A stretch of 64,000 nt of DNA from Rhodanobacteraceae bacterium (GTDB lineage: Bacteria > Pseudomonadota > Gammaproteobacteria > Xanthomonadales > Rhodanobacteraceae). The position numbers and the translations under genes are program-made. The stretch is taken from positions 23,941 to 87,940 of the forward strand of contig JAACZU010000014.1 in assembly GCA_009996615.1 (NCBI GenBank), written 5' to 3'. Below, piece after piece: positions 1 through 8,737 of the stretch (the first letter of the stretch is position 1; each line of letters opens with the position of its first letter). The notes under the pieces are model-generated. The model was not told the DNA's origin, did no database searches, and saw nothing but the letters and a program-made list of their open reading frames with translations.

Positions 1-2145
1 GCGGTTACGTTGTTCGCGACCGAACCGCTCGCGCTCGCCTTGACCGTCGCGGTGTAGCTGACCGCGTACGTGCCTGGCACGGTGCCCGCCGGCAGCGTGC
101 ACTGCAGCGAACCCGTGCAGGTGAAGTTGCCGGCGCTGGTGACGCTGCCGAACGTCAGGCCCGCACCGAGCGTGTCGGTCAGCACCAGGTTCGACGTCAG
201 CGCCGCTTCGCTCACCGTCGCCGTCAACGTGAACGTGATCGTCTCGCCAGCCGCCACGGCCGTTCCGCTGACCGGGTTCGACGCCTTCACGACGCTGATC
301 GCCGGATCCTTCAGCGGATGTGTCGTGCTGCAGCTCGTGCAGGTCGGATCGGTCGGACTGCCACCGGTCGCGGTTACGTTGTTCGCGACCGAACCGCTCG
401 CGCTCGCCTTGACCGTCGCGGTGTAGCTGACCGCATAGGTCCCCGGCGGCGTGCCTGCCGGCAGCGTGCACTGCAGTGCACCGGTGCAGGTGAACGCGCC
501 GGCGCTGGTCACCGAACCGAAGGTCTGATTCGCGCTCAGCGTGTCGGTCAGCACCAGCGGCGAGGTCAGTGCCGCGTCGTCCACCGTCGCGGTCAGCGTG
601 TAGGTGATCGTCTGGCCCGCGCTCACCGCGCTGCCATTCGTCGGGTCGGAGGCTTTGGCCACGCTGATCCGCGGATCGGCGACCGGGTGGGTCGTGCTGC
701 AGCTCGTGCAGGCTGGGTCGGTCGGGCTGCCGCCGCTGGCGGCGACGCTGTTGCCGACGCTGCCGTTCGCATTCGCCTTGACCGTGGCGGTATAGCTCAC
801 CGCATACGTGCCCGGCGCGATACCGGCCGGCAGCGTGCAGCTCAGCGTGCCGGTGCAGGTGAACGCGCCGCTGCTGGTCACCGCGCCGAAGGTCAGGCCG
901 CTGCCGAGCGTGTCGGTCAGCACCAGGTTCGACGTCAGCGCCGCTTCGCTCACGGTCGCGGTCAGCGTGTAGGTGATCGTCTGACCGGGCGTGACCGTCG
1001 AGCCGCTGGTCGGATTGGAGGTCTTGGCGACGCTGATCGCAGGGCTGTTCACCGGATGCGTCGTGCTGCAGCTCGAGCAGGTCGGCGTCGACCCGCCACC
1101 ACTCGCGGCAACGTTGTTGGACACCGTGCCGATCGCGTTCGCACCGACAGTCGCGGTGTAGCTGACCGCGTAGGTACCCGGCGGCGTGCCGGCAGGCAGC
1201 GAGCAGTTGACCGCGCCGTTGCAGGTGAAGCTGCCGGCGCTGGTGACCGAACCGAAGGTCTGGTTCGCGCTGAGCGTGTCGGCCAGCACCAGCGGGGAGG
1301 TCAGTGCGGCCTGGCTGACCGTCGCGGTCAGCGTGTAGTTGATCGTCTGGCCCGCGACCACGGCAGTGCCGCTCGCCGGGTTCGAGGCCTTGGCGACGCT
1401 GATGACCGGGCTGGCCATCGGATGCGTGGTGCTGCAGCTCGAACAGGTCGGCGTTGCGCCGCCGCCGCTGGCCACGACGTTGTTGTACACCGTGCCGGTC
1501 GCGCTCGCGTCGACCGTCGCGGTGTAGGTGACCGGGTACGTGCCCGGCACCGTGCCGGCCGCCAGCGTGCAGACCGAACCGGTGCAGCTGTAGCTGCCGG
1601 CGCTGGTGACCGCGCCGAAGGTCTGGTTCGCGCTGAGTGTATCGGTCAGCACCAGCGGCGCACTCAGCGGTGCATTGGTGATCGTGGTGGTCAGCGTGTA
1701 GGTGATCGTCTGGCCCGCGATCACCGCCGTGCCGCTGACCGGATTCGAGGCCTTGGCCACGCTGATGACCGGCGTCGGCAGCGTGTGCGTGACGCTGCAC
1801 GGACTGCAGTTCGACGTGCCGCCACCGCCGCTGGGCGTGACGTTGTTGGCGACGCTGCCCACCGCGTTGGTGTTGACCGTGGCGGTATAGGTGACCGTAT
1901 AAGTGCCCGTGGCCGTGTTGGCAGGCAGCGTGCAGGTGAGACTGCCGCTGCAGGTGAAGGCCGGACTTTTGCTGCTGACCGCGCCGAAGGTGAGGCCGGT
2001 ACCGAGCACGTCGGTCAGTGTGAACTGGGACTCGAGCGGCGCATTGTCGACCGTGACGCTCACCGTGTAGGTGATGACGTCGTTGATGCTGACCTGCGAT
2101 CCGGCGGTCGGGTCGGCGCTCTTGACCACACTGATGACCGGTTTG
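1..2145 (-). repeat. Tandem DUF11-encoding repeat array, ~363-369 bp period
   Basis: Equivalent positions recur at 1, 370, 739, 1105, 1471 and 1834, giving periods of 369, 369, 366, 366 and 363 bp. All are multiples of three, so the frame is kept. Units near the edge are the most alike at DNA level. The units at 1-369 and 370-738 share long identical stretches, while the unit at 1834-2145 is the most diverged. This suggests the array has been growing toward the 3' end of the gene. Confidence 0.85.
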
Positions 2146-4424
2146 GCGACGACGGTTTGCGCGCTCGCCGTATTGGGCGCGCAGCCCGTGGGAGCCGTAC
2201 ACGTCTCGTTGCCGGCGGAAATGGTCGTGGTGACCGGAATCGGGCCGGGATTGGTCGGCGCGACGACGTAATTGAAATTGAACGTCAGCGTCTGCCCCGA
2301 CGTCAGCGTGGTCGGCATGCCGGCGAAGGTGATCGTGCAGCGCAGGGCGGGCGTCGGATCGGACGCGTTTCGGTAGGTCGCGGTCACGCCGGCCGGGACC
2401 ATCGTGAAATTGACCGACGCCGGGCACGTCGCCGGAGTCGCCACGCTGCCGAGCGTCGCCGCATACGTGACGGCGGTGGCCGTGCTGCTGCCCGCGTTGG
2501 TGAACACGAAGCTGCCGTAGGCGGAATCACCCGAAACCACGGACGGCGTGACCGAAACCATCGTGCCCACGTCGACCGAACTGGCCGGCGGGATGATCTC
2601 GATGGGAAGGCTGTAGGTCTGCGACTTCTGCAGCGCCCACACATCCAGTCCCTTGGCGTCGCCGAAGAACTGGTTGGCGTTGACGCAGTCCGTGCCGGGA
2701 TTGGCGGCGGTTGCGCCGCTGGTCTGGGTATTCGGACTGTTGCTGTTCCAGTAGCGGTAGTACAACGCGTTGATGCCGGTGGCGGGGCCGTTCGTGACCT
2801 GGCTGGAATCCACGCCAACCAGCGAGTACGTGGTCGGTGCCGGCTGCGCCGCCGTGGACGAGGCACCGCAGAGCCTGCCGTTGAGCTGGCCGATGAGCGT
2901 GCCGTTGGCAGTCTTGTAGCCGCGATCGTCGAAATAGACGGTGGTGTCCCCGGCGCCTGCGCCGTTGAGCTTGGTCAGCGTCGGGCCGCCATTGACGTTG
3001 GCCTCGATGTCGGCCATCGGGAAATGGATCTCGCCGTTGCGGCCCACGATCTGGAACGGATAGTTGGTGCCCGCGGCGTTGGCCGGGAACGCGAAACCGC
3101 TGTTGTCCTTGCCGTCCCACAGCACCACGTGGCTGCCTGTGCTGGCGGTGCCGGTCAACACGCGATTGCAGACGTTGGCCGGGTCGAAGTTGTCGACGCA
3201 GCCGGACGGATAGTTGGGATCGACGCCCGCGGCGACCGCGCCGCGCTTGATGACGATCTCGTAGGTCAGCGTGTTGACGGTATCGAAGGTGAAGGTACCG
3301 CCCGCCGACACGGTCGACGTATTGCCCCCGATATTGCCGAGGAAGGCCGGGTTGCTCAGGACGGGCGCGAGCGGCGCCGACGGAATCGACAGCGCCGTCA
3401 ATACGGTGTTGACTTCGGCCGCATTCGGACCGCCCGGCGACACGTCGCTGAAGAAGATCGGATATTGCGGCGGCTGGGGTACGATGCCGGCGCTGGCCGA
3501 CGCGCCGCCGGTGACTGTCTGGCTGCCGCCGCGGAAGTCGTGGTAGAGCGGCGCGCCGTTGGTGTCGAGGAAGCCCGACTGGTTCGCATAGAACGCGGCA
3601 CGGTAGGGATCGACGCCGCGGAATTCCTGCTTGTAGCGATAGCCGTCGAGCGACACGTAGTAGATCGCCGCGCTGATGCGGTACTTGCGGTTGGTGAGCG
3701 TCGTGTTGACGTTGTTGCCGCCGGTATTGACGGTCCAGGCGTAGGTGAACACGCGCCCGTTGATGTCGACGAGCGACTTCGGATTGCTGTTGCGGACCGT
3801 CACGTCCCACGCCGCCACGCCTTCCGACAGGGTCTCCAGCGTTCCATCAATGGTGTCGTTGATGGTGGTGGTGCTGCCCGTGCCGGTGAACATCACCCCA
3901 TAGATGCCGTCGCTCGGCGCCTTGTAGACGCAGGGTGTGTAGCCGTTGGTGACGGTGGCCGTGCCGTCGGCGCTGTTCGGACCAGCCAGTTCGTTGCTGC
4001 GTGTCTGGATACGCCCCGTCGTACCGGAGGTACAGGTAAAAGCAGCTCCGCCGGAAGGAATCGGCTCGCTGCCCTTGCTGCCGAAGTTCTGCGGCGCGTA
4101 GACGTTGATGACGCCGTTTCCGGCGCCTGTGCGGTTGCTCGATCCGAGCAGGATGTATTCGTCCTTCTTCGCATACACGTAGAGGAACTGCCGCCCGTAG
4201 ACGACGCCGCCGGGGAAGTACTGGTCCAGGCTGCCGCCGGTACGCACGTTCATCACGGCGCGCCCCGTGGTCGCATCCGTGGCGCCCGCAGGATGCAGGC
4301 TGCGGCTGCCTTCGGCGAAGGCGGCTCCGCACATCAGCAACAGCAGTAACGTGAACCAACGGCGCAGCGCGTGCGCGGCAATCGGGCGCGTCGGCGCGCA
4401 CCCCGCGGGCGTGGTCGGCAACAT
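1..4424 (-). CDS. Secreted DUF11-repeat surface protein (C-terminus beyond window)
   Basis: The ATG at 4424 opens a frame that stays open to the left edge, about 1,474 codons. The product begins with a signal peptide: a basic N-terminus, then a hydrophobic run FTLLLLLMCGAAFAEG. The first ~600 residues form a unique extracellular region. Next comes one divergent beta-sandwich segment, then six tandem units of about 121-123 residues, the last cut by the edge. Each unit carries DPAISVVKASNPVSGT-like, LVLTDTLGAGLTFG and PAGTVPGTYAVSYTATV motifs plus paired cysteines (CTSCSTTH and FTCTGSLQCTLPAG). This is the DUF11 / conserved-repeat (TIGR01451) pattern of bacterial cell-surface proteins. A role in adhesion or envelope structure is inference. 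The anchoring or sorting C-terminus is not visible. Confidence 0.88.
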   Translation of the reverse strand, partial: MLPTTPAGCAPTRPIAAHALRRWFTLLLLLMCGAAFAEGSRSLHPAGATDATTGRAVMNVRTGGSLDQYFPGGVVYGRQFLYVYAKKDEYILLGSSNRTGAGNGVINVYAPQNFGSKGSEPIPSGGAAFTCTSGTTGRIQTRSNELAGPNSADGTATVTNGYTPCVYKAPSDGIYGVMFTGTGSTTTINDTIDGTLETLSEGVAAWDVTVRNSNPKSLVDINGRVFTYAWTVNTGGNNVNTTLTNRKYRISAAIYYVSLDGYRYKQEFRGVDPYRAAFYANQSGFLDTNGAPLYHDFRGGSQTVTGGASASAGIVPQPPQYPIFFSDVSPGGPNAAEVNTVLTALSIPSAPLAPVLSNPAFLGNIGGNTSTVSAGGTFTFDTVNTLTYEIVIKRGAVAAGVDPNYPSGCVDNFDPANVCNRVLTGTASTGSHVVLWDGKDNSGFAFPANAAGTNYPFQIVGRNGEIHFPMADIEANVNGGPTLTKLNGAGAGDTTVYFDDRGYKTANGTLIGQLNGRLCGASSTAAQPAPTTYSLVGVDSSQVTNGPATGINALYYRYWNSNSPNTQTSGATAANPGTDCVNANQFFGDAKGLDVWALQKSQTYSLPIEIIPPASSVDVGTMVSVTPSVVSGDSAYGSFVFTNAGSSTATAVTYAATLGSVATPATCPASVNFTMVPAGVTATYRNASDPTPALRCTITFAGMPTTLTSGQTLTFNFNYVVAPTNPGPIPVTTTISAGNETCTAPTGCAPNTASAQTVVAKPVISVVKSADPTAGSQVSINDVITYTVSVTVDNAPLESQFTLTDVLGTGLTFGAVSSKSPAFTCSGSLTCTLPANTATGTYTVTYTATVNTNAVGSVANNVTPSGGGGTSNCSPCSVTHTLPTPVISVAKASNPVSGTAVIAGQTITYTLTTTITNAPLSAPLVLTDTLSANQTFGAVTSAGSYSCTGSVCTLAAGTVPGTYPVTYTATVDASATGTVYNNVVASGGGATPTCSSCSTTHPMASPVISVAKASNPASGTAVVAGQTINYTLTATVSQAALTSPLVLADTLSANQTFGSVTSAGSFTCNGAVNCSLPAGTPPGTYAVSYTATVGANAIGTVSNNVAASGGGSTPTCSSCSTTHPVNSPAISVAKTSNPTSGSTVTPGQTITYTLTATVSEAALTSNLVLTDTLGSGLTFGAVTSSGAFTCTGTLSCTLPAGIAPGTYAVSYTATVKANANGSVGNSVAASGGSPTDPACTSCSTTHPVADPRISVAKASDPTNGSAVSAGQTITYTLTATVDDAALTSPLVLTDTLSANQTFGSVTSAGAFTCTGALQCTLPAGTPPGTYAVSYTATVKASASGSVANNVTATGGSPTDPTCTSCSTTHPLKDPAISVVKASNPVSGTAVAAGETITFTLTATVSEAALTSNLVLTDTLGAGLTFGSVTSAGNFTCTGSLQCTLPAGTVPGTYAVSYTATVKASASGSVANNVT

Positions 4425-4756
4425 GCGAGTTCCCCAACGATTCGGCGGGTTCGCGAGGTGGGCCATTCACGCTCGCGAAAAGCGAAATCCGCAAACTGCG
4501 TCACAACGCAGCCTGGGATTGGCGGCAATACTTTCAGGGCCGGTGCGAGGGTACAAATCCCGCCAATCCCGGTCATGCACGCTTTCTAGCTCCCCCTCAC
4601 CGAATCTCACCAGCCAGGACCAGGCCGCCCAGCACCTGCCTCGGGCAAGCGCGCCCTGAGGGTTCCGCGCGCGGTCGTCACAGGTTGAGTGTTGGCGGCA
4701 GCCGACGTCGCGGCCTGTCCCCGATGAGCGGGTGCGACACCATGCCGCACCTGGTT
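4425..4756. other. Intergenic region upstream of the DUF11-repeat gene
   Basis: This 332-bp stretch lies between the end of the histidine kinase gene and the start of the repeat-protein gene, both on the minus strand. I see no convincing gene, RNA or terminator hairpin. It should hold the promoter of the repeat-protein gene, but no clear -35/-10 pair stands out. Confidence 0.5.
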
Positions 4757-6196
4757 TCAGCGCTTTTCGAGCGTGCTGGCGGCGACGCCCTCGGGCGCAT
4801 GGGATCCGCCCAGCTCCGCCGCGGCCAGCACGAGCCGGATGCGGAACGTGGTTCCGCGCCCCGGCGCGCTGTCCGCCTCGATGCTGCCACCGCGGGCGGC
4901 GATGACGTCCGCCGCGACCGCCAGGCCGAGGCCGGTGCCGCGGCCCGCCGGGCGCGTCGTGAAAAACGGCTCGAAGATGCGCTGACGGACCGCCTCGTCC
5001 ATACCCTCGCCGTCGTCGGCGAAACGCAGCTCCACCTGCGCCGGAGCCGTCGCCAGCGGATGCACGGACATCATGAAGCGCCCTCCGGCCGCCAGCGCCT
5101 CGCCGGCGTTCGCGGCGAGGTTCAGCACCACCAGCTCGAACTGGCCGCGGTCCATGCTCACCGGTTGCACCGCATCCGCCGGCTCGAAGCCGATCTGCAC
5201 GCGCGGACCGAGCAGCTGGCGCAGCATCGGCTGCATCTCCGCCAGCGCCGCATTCACGTCGAAGATCTCGATGGCCGCCTCGCCGCGGTGGCTGAAGGTC
5301 AGCAGCTTGCGGCTGACCGCGGCGGCGCGGCGCGCGGCGGAGTCGATGCCCTCCAGCGCCTTGCGCAACTGCGTGCCATCCTCGCTCTGCCGCCCCTGCG
5401 CCGCATAGCCGAGGATCAGCGTCAGCAGGTGGTTGAAGTCGTGCGCGACGCCGGCCGCGAGCCGGCCCACTGCCTCGACCTTCTGCGAATGGATCAGCTG
5501 TCCCTGGATGCGTTCGCGCTCGGCGATCTCCGCCTCCAGGCGCGCCTTGGCGCGCTCCAGCTCGTTGCCGCGCGTCGTCGCCATCGCAAGGCTCTCGCGC
5601 AGCGCGGTCGAGCTGCGGTCGACCACCACGGCGATGAACAGGAAGATCACCGCGCTGACCAGGCCATCGACGCCGATGTCCCGCCAACCGCCCCTGGCAT
5701 GCTCCACATCGACGGCGACGCCGGCCAGCACGGCGAGCAGCAAGCACGCGTACAGCAGCCACAACGCGCGGCGACCGGCCATCAGGCCGGCCATGATCAA
5801 CCACACCGATTGCAACGGTGCCTCGTAACGGTTCGCCGTCAGGCCCTGGGACAGGTACGAGGCACCCAGCGTGACCACGATCAGCGTCAGCAGCAGGCGC
5901 AACGCCAGCTGGAAGCGGCCGCGCCGGATCAACGCCACGCACGCTGCCGCCAGCGCGCTCAGGCCCAGGCTCATCAGCATGCTGCCGAATTCGCCCGGCC
6001 GCCACGGCAGGTCGCTGAGGGTGGCGCGGTACAGCCAGGTCAGCGGCGGCAACGCCGCCAGCATCAACAGCACGACCTGCAGGGTGGGCGCATTGCGGCG
6101 GTCGACGGCATCGGGCACCGGCACGTCGCGCAGCCAGTCACCCAGGCTTCGCCATACCCGTCCAATCGCGTATTGCATCCACCCCACTCGATTCAT
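4757..6196 (-). CDS. Membrane-bound sensor histidine kinase
   Basis: This 479-residue kinase probably senses a signal through its membrane domain and phosphorylates the regulator encoded just upstream. About five or six hydrophobic segments span residues 40-192. A short coiled coil (LERAKARLEAEIAERE) follows, then the H-box GVAHDFNHLLTL with the phosphoacceptor His near residue 252. The catalytic domain shows the N box (LNLAANAGEAL), the G1 box (DDGEGMDE) and the F/G2 boxes (FEPFFTTRPAGRGTGLGLAV). No PAS, HAMP or receiver domain is seen. The ATG at 6196 is chosen because GGGGGAG lies six bases upstream; an upstream in-frame ATG at 6229 lacks this. It is 67 bp downstream of the regulator gene, so they are probably co-transcribed. 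The signal is unknown. Confidence 0.85.
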   Translation of the reverse strand: MNRVGWMQYAIGRVWRSLGDWLRDVPVPDAVDRRNAPTLQVVLLMLAALPPLTWLYRATLSDLPWRPGEFGSMLMSLGLSALAAACVALIRRGRFQLALRLLLTLIVVTLGASYLSQGLTANRYEAPLQSVWLIMAGLMAGRRALWLLYACLLLAVLAGVAVDVEHARGGWRDIGVDGLVSAVIFLFIAVVVDRSSTALRESLAMATTRGNELERAKARLEAEIAERERIQGQLIHSQKVEAVGRLAAGVAHDFNHLLTLILGYAAQGRQSEDGTQLRKALEGIDSAARRAAAVSRKLLTFSHRGEAAIEIFDVNAALAEMQPMLRQLLGPRVQIGFEPADAVQPVSMDRGQFELVVLNLAANAGEALAAGGRFMMSVHPLATAPAQVELRFADDGEGMDEAVRQRIFEPFFTTRPAGRGTGLGLAVAADVIAARGGSIEADSAPGRGTTFRIRLVLAAAELGGSHAPEGVAASTLEKR

Positions 6197-6263
6197 CGGC
6201 GCTCCCCCCGCGCAACCGATGATGCCCAAGCCGGCGACGCGGCGCGACTACCGGAAGGACGAG

Positions 6264-7007
6264 TCAGGCGTCCCCGCCCTCGCGCGCGTCAGCGACCAGC
6301 ACGTAACCGACGCCACGAACCGCGCGCAGCGGCAGCTCCGGCGCGCCCGCCTCGGCCACCTTGCGGCGCAGCCGGTGGACCAGCATGTCGAGCCGGTGCG
6401 GATCGAAGGCGTAGGCATCATCCGTCAGGTGCGCGATCAACCGCTCGCGCGGCACCGGCGTGTGCAGCGCCGCGAACAGCACCCGCAGAAGCTGCCGCTC
6501 GGCCATGTTCAGTTCGAGCGCCTTGCCGTTTGGCGTCACCAGCTGCCAGCCGTCCGCCCCGAGCGACCATCCCCTGTGGGACGGCCCCGCCAGGGCCTGG
6601 GTGGAGGCGAGCCGGCGCGCGAGACTGCGAACGGTCGCGCACAGCACCTCGGTGTCGAAGGGCTTGGGCAAATACACGTCCGCCCCGAGGTCCAGCCCGC
6701 GCACGCGGTCGGCGGCCGATGACCGCCCCGTCAAAAGGATGATGCCGATGCTCGAGTACGCGCGCAGGTGGCGGGCGACCTCGAAGCCGCTCTCGCCGGG
6801 CAGTCCAACGTCGAGTACCACGATGTCGAGCCTGTCGGCGACCAGCGTGCGGTAAAGCTCGACCGCGCTTCCCACGCCAATGACCTGGTGACCGGCCGCC
6901 GCGAGCGCCGGCACCAGGATCGCCTCACGCAATTCGACGTCGTCCTCGACCACGGCAACGCACAGGCGCTGCGGCGGCGCGAGCGCCGGCATATAAGGGT
7001 TCGACAT
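6264..7007 (-). CDS. OmpR-family response regulator
   Basis: A 247-residue two-domain transcription factor. The receiver domain has the acidic pair (VVEDDVELR), the phosphoacceptor Asp in VLDVGLPG (about residue 66), the Thr of LLTGRSS and the Lys of LPKPF (about 115). The C-terminal winged helix runs from about 150 to the end, with MAERQLLRVLF and the HRLDMLVHRLRRKV recognition-helix region. It lies directly upstream of the histidine kinase and is its likely partner. Targets cannot be read from the sequence. The start is uncertain: the ATG at 7007 is preferred because upstream codons do not look protein-like, but no strong ribosome-binding site precedes it. An ATG at 6992 (MPALAPPQ) is also possible. 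Confidence 0.85.
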   Translation of the reverse strand: MSNPYMPALAPPQRLCVAVVEDDVELREAILVPALAAAGHQVIGVGSAVELYRTLVADRLDIVVLDVGLPGESGFEVARHLRAYSSIGIILLTGRSSAADRVRGLDLGADVYLPKPFDTEVLCATVRSLARRLASTQALAGPSHRGWSLGADGWQLVTPNGKALELNMAERQLLRVLFAALHTPVPRERLIAHLTDDAYAFDPHRLDMLVHRLRRKVAEAGAPELPLRAVRGVGYVLVADAREGGDA

Positions 7008-7119
7008 GTCCGGATCATAGATCGGACAGCATGTCGCCGACCATCGGGGGAATTGACGCATGCGGCGCGCAGCCCGCGGCGCCGCAACCGGCGCTCGCGC
7101 GGACGTCGACCGGCGCGGC

Positions 7120-8721
7120 TCAGCGCCGCCGGCGCAGGTCGCCGATCAGCACCTGCGCCGCGTTGTGCCCCGGCGCGCCGGTCACGCCGCCGCCCGGATG
7201 CGTGCCGGCGCCGCACAGGTACAGGCCCGGCAGCGCGCCGCGGTAGCCGGCCTGGCCGAGCATCGGCCGTGCGCTGAACAACTGGTTGAGCGACAGCGCA
7301 CCATGGAAGATGTCGCCGCCGAGCAGGCCGAAGTCGCGCTCGAGGTCGAGCGGCGACTTGATCTGGCAGCCGAGCACCGACGCCTTGAAGCCCGGCGCCC
7401 AGCGATCGACGGTGTCGATCATCAGGTCGGCAACCTCGTCGCGGTGGTCGTCCCAGGACTTTCCGTCCGGCAGCTGCGGCGCGACGTGCTGGCAGAACAG
7501 GCTGGCGACGTGCTGGCCCGGCGGCGCGAGCGAATCGTCCAGCGTCGACGGGATCAGCATCTCGACGATCGGCTCGCGCGACCAGCCGTGCGCGCGCGCA
7601 TCGAGGTACGCGCGGTCCATGTAGGCCAGGCTCGGCGCGAGGATGATGCCGGCGGTCAGATGGTCGCCGGGCGTCGGCAGTGCGGTGAAGCGCGGCAGCT
7701 CGGAGAGCGCGACGTTCATGCGGAACGTGCCCGAGCCGCAGCGCCAGTGCGCCATGCGCTCGCGCGTCGGCGCCGGCACCGCGGCCGGATCGAGCAGGCG
7801 CTCGTACAAGAGCTTCGGGTTCACGTTCGCGACGACCGCACGCGCGCGCAGCGTGTCGCCGTTTTCCGTCACGACGCCGACCGCGCGGCCCTGCTCAACC
7901 AGAACCTCGCGTACGCCACAGCCGGTGCGGATCTGCGCGCCGGCCGCGGTGGCCGCCTTCGCCATCGCCTGCGTGATCGCGCCCATGCCGCCGAGCGCGT
8001 GGCCCCACGCACCCTTCACGCCATTGACCTCGCCGAACACGTGATGCAGCAGCACGTAGGCGCTGCCCGGTGTGTAGGGACTGGCGTAGTTGCCGACCAC
8101 GCCGTCGAAGCCGAACAGCGCCTTGATCGGCTCGCTCTCGAAGAAGCGGTCGAGGTACTCGGCGGCCGACACCGTGAACAGGTCGAGCAGGTCCTGGCGC
8201 AACGTCGCATCGAGTCCGTGCAGCTGGCGGCCGAGGCGGCCGGCGCGCAGCAGCTCCGGCAGCGCCTTGAGCCAGCCGCCGTCGGTCACGTTCGGCGGCG
8301 GCTGCAGCGCCAGCGCGCGCAGCACGTCGGCGATCGCATCGAGCCGGCGCTCGTACTCGGGCAGGCGCTCGGCATCGCGGCGCGAGAACTTCGCGACCTC
8401 CGCCTGCGTGCGGCCGGCGCCGGTGACCAGGTATTTTCCGTCCGGCAGCGGCAGGAAGTTGTTGAGCTTGCGCTGCACGACGGTCAGGCCGTGTTTGGCG
8501 AGCTCCAGCTCGGCGATCACCTTCGGCTGCAGCAGCGAGACCGTGTAGGACGCGACCGAGTTGCGGAAGGCCGGATGGAACTCCTCGGTCACCGCCGCGC
8601 CGCCCACCACGCCGCGCCGTTCGAGCACGCAGACCTTGTAGCCGGCCTGGGCCAGATAGGCGGCGCAGACGAGGCCGTTGTGGCCACCGCCGATCAGGAT
8701 TGCGTCGAATGTCTTGCTCAC
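7120..8721 (-). CDS. FAD-dependent oxidoreductase (PYROXD2 / phytoene-desaturase-like)
   Basis: A 533-residue flavoprotein. The N-terminus carries the dinucleotide-binding motif DAILIGGGHNGLVCAAYLA followed by VLERRGVVGGAAVTEE. The C-terminus has the family signature YLCGAGTHPGGGVTGAPG. The length and both signatures fit the amine-oxidase / phytoene-desaturase superfamily, close to the PYROXD2-like group, whose bacterial substrates are mostly unknown. The start is taken as GTG at 8721, because the Rossmann fold begins at residue 4; codons upstream belong to another frame of the preceding gene. It starts 16 bp after the stop of the FG-GAP gene at 8738. No carotenoid synthesis genes are nearby, so I do not assign a carotenoid role. 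Confidence 0.82.
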   Translation of the reverse strand: MSKTFDAILIGGGHNGLVCAAYLAQAGYKVCVLERRGVVGGAAVTEEFHPAFRNSVASYTVSLLQPKVIAELELAKHGLTVVQRKLNNFLPLPDGKYLVTGAGRTQAEVAKFSRRDAERLPEYERRLDAIADVLRALALQPPPNVTDGGWLKALPELLRAGRLGRQLHGLDATLRQDLLDLFTVSAAEYLDRFFESEPIKALFGFDGVVGNYASPYTPGSAYVLLHHVFGEVNGVKGAWGHALGGMGAITQAMAKAATAAGAQIRTGCGVREVLVEQGRAVGVVTENGDTLRARAVVANVNPKLLYERLLDPAAVPAPTRERMAHWRCGSGTFRMNVALSELPRFTALPTPGDHLTAGIILAPSLAYMDRAYLDARAHGWSREPIVEMLIPSTLDDSLAPPGQHVASLFCQHVAPQLPDGKSWDDHRDEVADLMIDTVDRWAPGFKASVLGCQIKSPLDLERDFGLLGGDIFHGALSLNQLFSARPMLGQAGYRGALPGLYLCGAGTHPGGGVTGAPGHNAAQVLIGDLRRRR

Positions 8722-8737
8722 TGGCCAGGTTCCCGTA

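Noticed and set aside
318-4349. A very long plus-strand open frame opposite the DUF11 gene
   Set aside because: It is Arg/Ala/Gly-rich without any domain, while the opposite strand encodes clear DUF11 repeats with a signal peptide. It is an antisense artefact of high GC.
4685-6742. A 685-codon plus-strand frame over the two-component genes
   Set aside because: Both the kinase and the regulator on the minus strand have all catalytic motifs. This frame has none.
7120-8721. Assignment of the flavoprotein as phytoene desaturase (crtI)
   Set aside because: The fold fits, but no crtB, crtY or other carotenoid gene is nearby and the C-terminal signature is closer to the PYROXD2-like group.
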